Assembly: GCF_001949145.1 (NCBI RefSeq)
Contig: NW_019091363.1
Location: 2,514,902-2,578,901 of the forward strand
From: Acanthaster planci
Lineage: Eukaryota; Echinodermata; Asteroidea; Valvatida; Acanthasteridae
Direction of reading: 5' to 3'
Length of the DNA: 64,000 nt
The notes under the pieces: model-generated
Seen by the model: only the letters and a program-made list of their open reading frames with translations
Told to the model about the DNA's origin: nothing
Database searches by the model: none
Program-made: the position numbers and the translations under genes
Shown: positions 48,501-60,500 of the stretch, piece by piece
Layout of the letters: every line of letters starts with the position of its first letter
How positions within the stretch are numbered: the first letter of the stretch is position 1

Positions 48501-51500
48501 GAGTGGCACGCAGGTGTAGCCAATCAAAATGTCTTTACTTCCCGGTGACAGGGGGATGCGATTCCACACGCAGACGTTGAGATAGCGGTCTGACTCATCC
48601 ACCTCAAAAGTGAAAGTTTCGTCCCAAACCGGTTCCTGACACAAAAGAGAGCATAGTTTAACACTGTGCAAGCCAGAATATGTATTTCCTAATCGGACGC
48701 CAACATTCCACTGAATTTGGTGGAAGTGAGCGGTACGTGGAAGTTAAGCCGTCCAAGACTTCGGCACTCTTGACATGCTTGATTACACAGGAGGGTGGCA
48801 TTGAGGAAGAGACATATAGCAGAGACTTCCATACCACTGCTACTACACTGCCCCTACATTGCCCAAAAGCCTAGCACAGATGCTCTTACTTTGTACAAAT
48901 TCAAACGAAAATAAGAATAGTATTCAACCATCAAGGATATTTCAAACTGCACAGTGTTTTGTAGTGTTTTCCACTTTGCAATGGCTGTTCAAGGAAAAGT
49001 TGCATGCCTCTCAGTGGTGGTCATGAAACATCCCTTTGATGCTGTTAAACAATGCCTGTAAAGGGATCCATTGTCTGACTGACAAGCAAAATCTACACTC
49101 AGAGAGAGGCACAGTTCAAAACAAATCTCCTTGAAGCAAATTAGCAAACTCACATCGTATGCAGGAACCAATGCAGTCTCGTACAGATCATCATACCCAG
49201 AGAACTCAGAGTTGGCTGGTTCAGAGACAGTTGCCTGGTCTCCTGCAGCAATGGACGCCGTAGATCCAGTAACTGTTGAAGCCGTGTTAGGACTACCGGC
49301 CATATCGGACTCGTCCACCAGTGACGTCAAGCTGGATAGACTGACCCTATCCGGGTCGATGTCCACACTGTCTACGTCACCCCCAGCTTGCAAGCTGGCC
49401 ACCGTGGGGTTCTTTACTGATTTCTTCTTCTTCCTGTCGCCCGGCTTGGCCTGCATGGATTCCTTGAATAGCTTCTTGATGTTCTGCAGTCGGTTCTCGC
49501 GATCTGCAGCTGCCGAGAGCTCCCTCAAGGTGGAATAGTCCAGACTCGAAGACAGCCTCCGCACCGGAGTGTCACCGTCTGTCGAGTCCGGGTTACCGGT
49601 GCGTCGACGGAGCACCGGGGAGTCTGTGGCAGGGACCTGCAGTTTGCCAGGCGCACTGGTAGTCTGGGCTATTAGGTTTGCTTCATCAGCACTCACTCCA
49701 AGTGTCTGCATCATTTTCACATTTATGAAGTCTTCGTAGTCATTATCGTCTAGCTGTACGTCAATAATTTCCACATTTCTACCCATGCCATCTGTAGCTG
49801 TCTGACCATCTGTCTGAGTTAGTACTGGCTGAGCTGGCCTCTGTACTCTCAGTGTGCACCTGTAACAAAAATGTTACAAGCAACTGCTTTACATCATTCC
49901 TTCATCATTTTGTTTTCAATATCAGTCACATGAGACCAGTCCATAAGTGGGCAATTTATGCAACACTGAGTGGATGATGCTTTATATATAGTCAATGCAA
50001 CTGAACCAGTTTGTTCACAGACATGTCAGCCCTCCACTCAGGAATCGTATGATTTCTCAAAAGCAAAAGCCACATTGTCCACTGTGAATGTTTTTATCAT
50101 TCAGTCTAACCTTCTTTTTCACCATGTCATCCCACAGTCTTGATTTTGGTAAATGTGAAGGGTTTACATCACATAAGTTGTTAGAGTCAATGACGTACTC
50201 TCACCTGCCTCTGAGCAATGGCTGATATACTACAGTTCAGTCACAGGGGCAATACTACCACCCATAATACATGTATATACATGTACAGAGTGTCATCCCT
50301 TGCTTTCAGAAGCGTATCCAGGTTTTGAGTCCAGGGGACGAAATAAGATTTTTTCCTAAAAATGACGGTGCAGATTATTTTTCATCTGTAACAGAACCCT
50401 CATCTCCCCCAAAAGGTGGGAGTACCATTTTCAAAATGTTAGTACTATAAATTCGTGAAGAAAAAAAATGGGCAAATTGGCGACAGTTTTAAATTGGTGT
50501 ATCCAGCAGTGTGGCTGGGGGAGGATCAAGTTGCTGGATACGCCACCATTGCTCTATCACAGCCATTGCAAAATGCACTACAATAGCACCTAGACATGTT
50601 TTGTAGTATCCCACAAATTGTGAGGGTGAGTTGCAGTGCACCATTGAATGGCAGAGAGTATTGAAAGCAATCACCTGACGATGAGTAAATGGGTTCGTCC
50701 ATGCTGAGATCTAACACACTCCTAAACTAAAACTGGGAGTCTGCCTGGAGTATTGACATATCGTCTGGCTAACTGGCAGAGAGGTATACTCAGAAAGCAA
50801 GGTTTTATGAGATGTGGGGAGAAGGAAAGTGAGAGAAACACACCTATCTTTGGTCTGTTTAATGAGCTTGGCAGCATGTTTAGCTGAAGTTACCCGAATG
50901 TTATCCACGGCCTGTAAAACATCACCCTACAAGGAGAAAAAAACAAGCAAACCGGAAACAACAATCTTAATGAAACCACCATGTTTCACAACTGCAAGAC
51001 TCCTCTGAGCATTTTGATACAGACAAATCTGACAAAAAAAATTAGAAGTCCTCACTGCGGGCCATCCTATTTGCAAGCAGGCAGTGCGCGCGCGTTACAT
51101 TTCTCTCCGACCAGTAAGGTGTTGCGACTTACTAAAGTGCAGGTGCGCGTTCAAGTTAAGACGTGCGCGTGAGTGCGATGGCCCCGTAGGAATAGCTTCT
51201 CCTCAGATTTAGCTATGGGTCTGTTATTGGCATGTGCAGACAGGTTCTGTATTCAGTGGCTGTACACACACCTCAGACGGGGTTCCTACAGAAATCTGAA
51301 ACCAAATTCCTTGACTTTTTCAGGACTTTCCAGGAGTAACAGTTTTTTTTCATGACATTTAATGCCATTTTGCTAGGAAAAGGTATGTGGTATTATGAAC
51401 TTGAAGACTGCCCAAAGCCACTACTGTACACTGACAAAGACAGCCTATTAATTTATATTATTCCATTATCACATGAAAAGCAGCCTATGGAAAAGGTATT

Positions 51501-54500
51501 TGGTATGATGAACTGGAAGACTGCCCCAAGCCACTACTATAGACTGACAAAGACAGCTCATTAATTTATATTATTCCATTATCACATGAAAAGCAGCCTA
51601 TGGAAAAGGTATTTGGTATAATGAACTGGCAGACTGTCCAAAGCCACTGCTATAGACTGACAATGATAGCTTATTAATTTGTAATTATTCCATTATCACA
51701 TGAAAAGCCGCCTGTCAAAAATAACATTTACATATTGATTCTGCTAGCTTTTCCATGACTCTTCTTTCCACTGACAACAGGATTCCAAGACTTTTTTCTT
51801 CCAAATTTCCATGACATTTTCATGACTATCAAGGACAACTTTCTATTTCCAGGATATTTTATGACAGTGGGAACCAAGCTCAGAGGACGTCTGGTCCGTG
51901 CACAGGAAGTTAGTATTATTGTCAGCTTCAATACTTGAGGTTTCAATTGTTCATTCTCAATGTTTTGATAGCAAAATGATGGTTCCTGGTATTAACTCCC
52001 TGCCTATGATCCCATGAAAACAGTGCAGTGGAATTTTTTCGGACCAGAAGTAAGATACAATATTTCACTGCAATTATTAATTTATCTTAGTAAGTAGCAA
52101 TATTTCTGCGGCACTTTTAGTGGACTGTCAAAACACTGACTAGCAATGATTTTCATGAATACCAACCTTCTGAATCTATTCCTAAATGTAACTCCTCCAA
52201 AGGTCATGATAAGAAACCTGTGCCATCAAACATTCCTATGGTCACTCTTGGCCACAGAGAAGTAAAGGTGATAAGGCCACCTCAGTCAAAGGTGTCAGAC
52301 CAACTCACCTTCTTCAATTCTGTCTGACCGGCTGGGGAATCTCTGTTTATAGATGAAATGACAACCACCAATTCCTGGTACATGTAGCCAGTGCTGAACA
52401 TCAGACCCACGCGGGGACCACCTTTGGGTAGGTCTACCTCAAACGTCTCACCTGGGAAGCGACGTACAATATCTTCCTGGTTCCATGGCTCTGGATCTGT
52501 TGGAGGTAGGAGGGGCAGACTATTTTCAAATGAAACATTATTTATAAGAGGTGTCCTTACTTACTCGTGTTCTGAATGCAATGCCTTCATCACAAAATCT
52601 CTAAAAAGTAGTGTGCGTTAAAAAACTCTTTTTTTGGCATTAGTCCCCCTTCTGAGATAGTTGAAAACACACCTATCGTAACAAGCATCAGGGAAATTTG
52701 ATGTTAATTTTGGTGGCAATCCTCAATGTAAACTTCTGAAAATTTAGTGTTTAACGAAGCATTCAAAATTAGTTTCCACTTTGACGAGAACACTAAGATT
52801 GCTAACTCGTTTTGGACTACATGTATGTCACTCAAAATTCAGCTACTAGTAGTGCATTGTAATGCTCAAATCCATTACTCAACTTCCAAGTTGATACTCA
52901 ATACTCACTGATGGACAGCGTGCAGTATATTTCAGACTGTCCTTTTTGAGCAGAGGAAACTGCAAGCCGACTGCACTCAACTATCGTCACGGCCAACTTG
53001 CCGGCAGTGATCTTACTATCATGTACATACACATCAGCGTTGCTGTGCGGAGGGGCAGGCTTGACAAAGAATGGTTGGTAACGCATCTTGTAGTTGGGCA
53101 AAGTGTGCTTCTTTTTCAAAGTTTTACGAAGCTGAATGTGCAAAAAAGGAAATACGGAAGCATCAAGCGATCGAATTACCGACAAGAAACAACCTTTCCA
53201 AAACGAAAGTTGAAAGAAATATGCTCGGGAAAAGAAAAGATTTTTTGGTCCATAGCTCATTCAAAAACTTTCAGATTGTCCAACCTGACTGACGATAATA
53301 GATCCAAGCTTTGGCACTGAGCGGCCTTCAAAATGACTCTCCACTTCAAACTCCACTTCAGGCTCCTGCAAAACCAAAAGTCAAAAAACTGACTTCCTCA
53401 TACACAGGAAATAAGGAGCAACAACAAAAAGAAGATAAGGAAAGGGAATCTCGGGGAATAAGTCAACCAGGATTTGGTTGTCTCCATGCATCTCTTACAA
53501 TTTCCACATGCTCAAACTATAAAAAAAATTTTGAGTCCCTAGATAATGTGAAAGAAGGTCACTGAGACAGACCAGTCATCAAGCCCAAATACGGCTGGTT
53601 TGTAAAACTAAAAAAACAGATGACACAAATGAGACGGATGAATATTGATGAACGTGTACATAAATACTACATCTTTGATACTCAAGTTCCATTGGAATGG
53701 ACATCATGTGCTTCCAGATTCCACATTACATTCACAATCAGCATCGTCAGAGATCAACTGACCTCATAGAATGACATGGACCAGTGTGTGTAAGGATTTC
53801 TGCTGAACTGAAGCCTCAGTCTTCCCTTGAGTTTGGTAACAGTCAGAGACACGTAGGCCGTTGTCCCAAAGACCAAGTCGACATCGACAGAGACTCGGAA
53901 CCCGCCACTGTACTCCAGGTCAGCCGCGATGTCAATCTCCTGTGAATACATTGAGAAAATGGGGAAGGGCCTCGTCAGTTTGATGTGATCTTTCCTTTTT
54001 CACTTTCAGTGTTGTATAAAATTTCAACACCAAATGCAAAGTAGACCATCCACTCAAAAGCGGTCCTAGCAACATTGAACTTCTTTGGTTAGGTTGGACC
54101 ACAAATGTTTTATGTATGTATCCACACAGCTACACAATGTAAAAGAGTATAGGGCTTACTATATGTATGAGGGGTATTTTCTTGGTAAATGAATTTGTAA
54201 CATTTCCAATGCTAGGCCACTTGACCACAAGGTGCATAACTCATAAACGCAGCTTCATGCCTTCGATTGATAACTTCCTCATCTGGCACTTTCCAGTGAG
54301 TAATGTTAAGTATACAAGTTACTTCTTCCAAACAAACTAAACTCTCTTCTGACCTTTGTCTGCCTATGCACACACATGAGCTGTGTAACTAACAATACCT
54401 CTAAAATTCGGCCTCCTGAAACCACACTGTACATGTATGCATGAACAACAAATATCGACTTAAACTTTGCCGGCATGTGCATTAATTATGTTAATGACCA

Positions 54501-57500
54501 CATTCCAGCACCCACTTCTGAAGCCGTTCATCAGGACTCTCAACCATAAGGCCACTTCTGGTGTATGAACTTTGCCTCGCATACTACAGACATGCACTGT
54601 ATGAAAAAGGGTGTTTCACAGAGTTAGGGCACAGCCACCCACACACTGGGGTGGAGATTAGCATGTACATGTATGTCCTTGAACTTGACAAGTGTCCATG
54701 CTGGAGAATTACAGCTCCCAGCTGGCTGATGAGGTATCTGACAGGTGTGCACCTCCGGCATGGGAGCATGGTGCATGTACCGCTGTGGTACATGTACAGT
54801 AATGACTAGTACCTGTAACTTCCGGTTACCAAATTAGCTTATCGGGGAAAGTAATCAAAGCATCCAAGTGCTCACATCTGGTACTTCTCTGGGGTCATCT
54901 TGCAGACATCGCATCACTGTGACCGATTTGATGGTTGGAAAGGAGGTCCCCAGACAATAATCCTGAACCTGTTGAGGCAAAAAATGGGGGAAATGATTTT
55001 AGGCTGAATGGCTGACTGCATTAGCATTAGGATTCTACAAATCTATGATTGAAAAACTATGACTATTTTAAAAGCATATGGACTTAAAAAAATCCATCGA
55101 GCTTGATAATTTCAAACCAAAAAGAATAAACATACAGTGCATGGCATGTCCCTATGTGTACATGTACCTCAGTCTTAAGCAACATCGTAATTCATTCTCT
55201 GACGGAAAAGCAAATATAATGGTACCCGATCAAGCCTCAGCCAACCGACCAACCACAGAAACACTTCATTATGGATTATAAAGTTTGGGCATGTTCCAGA
55301 CTACAAAAAAATTTGTACCGCCCAGGTGACAAAGAATGACTCTTTTGACTTCCAAGATGTGCAATTACCCATTTATCACCGTCTGTACCACAATTACATG
55401 TGTTCTACTCCATGTGTGTGGTATGAACGTCAAAATACCAGTACTTGAAAGTTAAATAAGTTTGTTTCTAGAGCTCTACCTGTACACGGTGCAAAAATTA
55501 TTTCAGAAATTCAGACCTGTTTTAAAATACATGAAAATGACATTGAGAAATGTGTTCTTTCAAGTTGGTGTCTATAAAAGCTTGGGAGTGCATTTTTTAA
55601 AGTTATTCTTAAATGCATACTATACAATGCATACATAATGTTCATAGACGTATACATGGTACATGTGGACATGTACGTGTTTGCATACACGTGCAGTACA
55701 TACATACATTGTAAGTGGGAGCTACATCAACATTAACATTTTGTGTCCAGGTTTGCACGGCACAAAGAGCTACAGCAATGATTGCCTCAGATGTAGGTGA
55801 AAGTTGGATCTCACACTGGCAATGTTGTTAGCATTCCAGCCAGACATCTACCGTAATTCAATCAACTGATCCAAGTGATTACCGGCAGGAAGTGCAAGCC
55901 CTTGCAGCCAATATCTGTAGTGGTTTTGGTTTGGATTTGTTGTTCTTGGGTACATTTATTTGTATGTACGTTACAGATTCACAGGTTGCCTTAGTCTTAG
56001 CGTGTACCAATTCCTGTATCTTTGTCGGCTGTAAGGATACTTCATTCGCTGTGGCAATTCCTTGATCTTTCCTGTTTCATTTCGTTTACTTCATTTGTCA
56101 GGATATCTTGACACAACAAATGAACAATGGCATTAGATACACAAACCATTTTAGACATAACATGCAGAACACTGTGCAATGTATGTGACATGTACTCGTC
56201 TGACATTTAAGAATCATGGTTTCCATCAAGGGGGCTCTCTGACCAATTATCACATTTGTAAATAGAAGAAACTAAAAGAAAAAGCAGAATTATGTAAAAA
56301 CCTTAGAGAAATAATACCCTAATAAAAAAAGCCTCCATTAATAAATCTGTCAGTAAAAAAATCTTCATGTATCCACATGTAGGCATTTTTCTTGAAGCCA
56401 TCTGCCTAAAATGTGAGCCACTCTGTGAAAATGTGTCATGAGGCCATTTATAATGTTTATATAGAACACTTTGTATTAAAAAGAGCATGTTCAGCAGTTT
56501 GTTTTGTTGCGTATTGTGTATACGTTTGTCATTCTGAAATTCTGATGAAAATGGACACTGTGTGGGTGAAAAATATTGATGGTTTCCAGTTGATTTCCAT
56601 GGGCATGTTACTCAAAAGTGGCCGTGGCGACTTGTAACTCATTTTCACAGAGCAGGACACAAATGCAGACCTACACGTTAACTGCTACATGTAAGTAAAC
56701 GACACATTTATCAAGAGCTCTCTACACTATGTTCAAGTGATGAGCTGTGAATGGCCAAAAAAAAAAGACAGACACGGAAACTTGACCATGTTGACAAGAA
56801 AAACAAGTTCTTCAAATGAAAAACAGGGCCTTTTTTTCAAGGATGGATTTGCGCTAGGGAGATGTAAATTAATTTTGGATTTTGCTGTACACAACGTGTT
56901 TTTCAACACTGTATGCTCAGTGTATGCTCCTGAAGGCTTGAGAAAAAAACACAAGCGTACTCGGGTGGGACTCGAACCCACGACCTCCTGCTTACCAGTG
57001 CAGACTACTTGAGTGGTTAAGACATCTGCATCAACCTTGCAATAGTTGTTACTATTGTTACTATAGCAAGGTTGATGCAAACGTCTTAACCACTCAGTGT
57101 ACATCTGATTCAAACCAGCGAGCCAACACCAGCAAGCGAGGTGGTCGAGTGGTTAAGACGTCTGCACTAGTAAAGCAGGAGGTTGTTGGGTTCAAGTCCC
57201 AACTGATTTTTGTGATTTTCACAAGCCTTCGGGGCATACACTGAGCATACAGTGTTAAAATACACGTCGGGCAGGGAAAACTCCAAAATTAAGGGCCTTC
57301 CTTGTCTTAAATTGCAAATAAAAATAAGTTTATTTCAGGAAAGCTGCAAGCCTTACATGTACTTGTATGTGCAGTATATACCATACAATTATGCACGTAC
57401 ATACATGTACCAGTGAATTGCCAGACATACAAGATATCAGAATAAACCTGTACACTATAGTGAATCATACATTCACGTACAGTACATGCTGTACATACAT

Positions 57501-60500
57501 GTACATGTATATGTACATGTGTCATCCTAATTATGCACACATATATGGTGCCCACTGTTAACTGCACTGATCATTAATGCAACAATTATCAAAATTACTA
57601 ATTCACAGCTGTTTTGAATGCTTTAAAGTTATTTATTGTACATTGACAGTGTAAGTGAGAAACTGGAACCCACTACACTGTAGACCTGGCTTGCACATAA
57701 ATGCACATGTATGCCAATAATATTCAAGTAAAATGAATAATTCTACTTGGGCATCTGAACGAATAAAACACCAAAAGACTACAGTACTGTACATGTATAC
57801 TGGTACATGTACAAATATTATAACATGTAACATCCCCTCAGCATGTGGTTGACATTTTCTGTAAGCATTGATTCTGTACTGAACCATGTATGTTACCTTC
57901 ACATGCCCTTTCTGCAATCCCGGACCAATTCTCAGCAATACAGTAAATGTCTAAATTTAGACCTCTTTGGTCGGTACCCAGAGAAAGGACAGGAGGAAAT
58001 GGCAGTCGGGGTTATTGTGAGGGGCAGAACCGATCCCTGTCCGATACAACACCTGCCGCCGACAGGATCGCGTCTCACAACCGTTACTTTACAATTTCTA
58101 GCCAGGGAGATATGCAATGACTGGAAACAGTCTCCGAGCTGTGAGATCGTTTTTCCTTTCCACGGTCATTGAAGTGGCAAAGGAAAAATATGAACCAACC
58201 TTTGCTCAGTCTATCATTCAAGTTTTTCCTAACTGTGTACATGTACACTATTTCAGTTAAATGCCTGAAATTGAGATATTACTGCTGTTGGCAAAGGTGT
58301 GTCTATGTATATTTTGTACATGTTGAAGGTGAAATTCAAATGCACAGATGTTATAAAGGAATTCAGAATGAAAAATTTTTATTGACTTTCAATTATTTCT
58401 TGTACCTGTTACACACACCCACATGTACATGTACACTGTACATATTCTCAATTGTTGTCAAAAAGATACCAGTAAAACTACAAGTGCTGCATGTGTAAAA
58501 GTACATCTAAGTTTCAAATCCTTCCATCTTACAAAATCATCAATATTTTAACAAGCACATAAATCAAATAACACTCCTGAAAAAGTAATTCATGTACAAG
58601 ACAGTACCTGTACATGTACATAAATGTCCCACCACTATCAACTTGGCCCACGCACTATTTTAAATTATTCCTATATAAATACTTGTAGTAAATCATTCAC
58701 TTGTAAATGAGATTCAGTCGTTTCTCTAAAGTCATTATGATTTCAATAAAAATGACAGAAAAATGTCATTAATAACTTACATACAGGTGTATGGCATTCA
58801 GGCTCATTACAACAGACACAAGCATTTGCTTCTTGATATATTAATTCAACAACATGGATCAGTGATCAGTAGTAGAAGGTTCCTGAAGCCGTTACACGAT
58901 GATGATTTTTGGCAATTTAGAGTCAGAGGCCTTATGTTTTCCCTTGAAAGAAGTGCATAGCCGTGTAGCACCAGTGTTTCATTGAAACAACACGTTTGAG
59001 ACTAATTTTATTTTCGGGAGTCGAGATGCAGTCATACGTTCTTCAATTTCATCAATTTGTCTTGCCCCATTTCGTGTTTAAAGCACTATTTTTTCAATTG
59101 CCATTTGGTACCATTTTTCAAGGAGGACCTTACATTACTGACAGGACAGTAGTCAAATAATGTTTATTTCTTTTACCAACTTACATGTATGATAAAGAAG
59201 TATGTCATTAATCTCCTGGTAGCTATTCAACCTGTAATCCCTGGCGATCGTGTACAGTATGTGTGCAGTCTTCTGCATGCAATATGAACTGGTAGCCGCA
59301 GAGGCAATTATCTCTCTCTATAACCCCAAGGGTGTATGTAAAATCGTATTGAAATTGGAGGATTTGGGACTGTTAGGGTTAATATTCCATAGAGCTGCAT
59401 CTATTACTCCTCAACTGATAATCCTAGCAGCACTGTTTGGCACGTGAACGTTTACCTCATGGTCACACCTCAATTTGATTCAAGGTTCAATTCTCAAACA
59501 GTCAAACCAACAGATACCAAATATAAACCTTATTGTTGAAGTGCTAGAGTTTCATAAACTATAAAATAAATATGATATCAAATATATCATAAACTATCGC
59601 CTTTGATACTATGGCAATTGATTTTAAACTGCACATGTACCATAACATGCTAAATGAAATCACAATGTTTTTTAATTGAAAGCAAATCAGAAGTAATCCC
59701 TCTTCCTTGGTTTAAAAAACAAAACTGAGTTTAATTTATTTAATCTATCTCTGTTTCTCTGTTCTCTTTAAATCTGAATCAATCAGTTTTCACTCCAAGG
59801 ATTGGGCTATGCTCCATCCCTTTGAAATCACCAATAATAGTATCTATTCGAACTGATTGGTATTTAAAATCTCATTCTCGGCAGGGAAGGTCACTCCGCA
59901 CGAGTAGGTGTATGCATGAAGCATCCAAACAGACAGGATGGAAACAGGATGGAATCCATGCAGAGGGTGTTACTGCCTTTAATAACCATGGCATTTATAG
60001 TCCATGAACAATGTAGGCCAAACATGCCAAACCTTCCACTCATGATTTTATTGCAGAAATGGGGTGTTTTTTTTCATTCCTTTCTGATTCTTTTAATGGT
60101 CAGTGAAGTATGATGTGAGGACTGGCACTTATTCAATTTTCTTAATTGCAATGGCTGACATTGTATCTGAAGGAATTATTTAAGCATGCTCATAGAGTTT
60201 TGTGTGTAAATGGAAAATAATAATTTGAACAAGTACATTATCTTGTTGCACTGTGAAACGTTCCATGTGGACCACTGATGATCAAAAATACAAGAAATAA
60301 TGGATTTCAGATAAGAAAAAGGTAAATGCAAATAAAATAATTCAAAGTACAATTAAAAAATTTTATTTGTAAAAGTGCATGCACATGTACAATATGCAAA
60401 TCAGCCAACTCATATGGTTTGGGAATATTATTTTGTATCAGATCTGATTCATTATTCATCCTGAGTATCATGCTAAATATAGTACAAACTGCATGTATAT

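Larger units (their letters stand above)
50844..52496 (-). other. PDZD8: PDZD8 exons 7-8: PDZ domain
   Basis: Residues 304-393. FEVDLPKGGPRVGLMFSTGY holds the carboxylate-binding loop (VGLMF), followed by ELVVVISSINRDSPA, LKKGDVLQAVDNIRVTS and AKHAAKLIKQTKD. The intron splits the domain between KK and GD, and contains the hAT-like element with the 113-bp repeats. Confidence 0.93.

Noticed and set aside
51381-51719. CRISPR-like array
   Set aside because: Units are contiguous 113-bp repeats with no unique spacers, inside an animal intron.
56950-57200. True tRNA-Ser or tRNA-Leu genes
   Set aside because: A and B boxes are present, but acceptor stems do not pair and each copy continues into a shared SINE tail.
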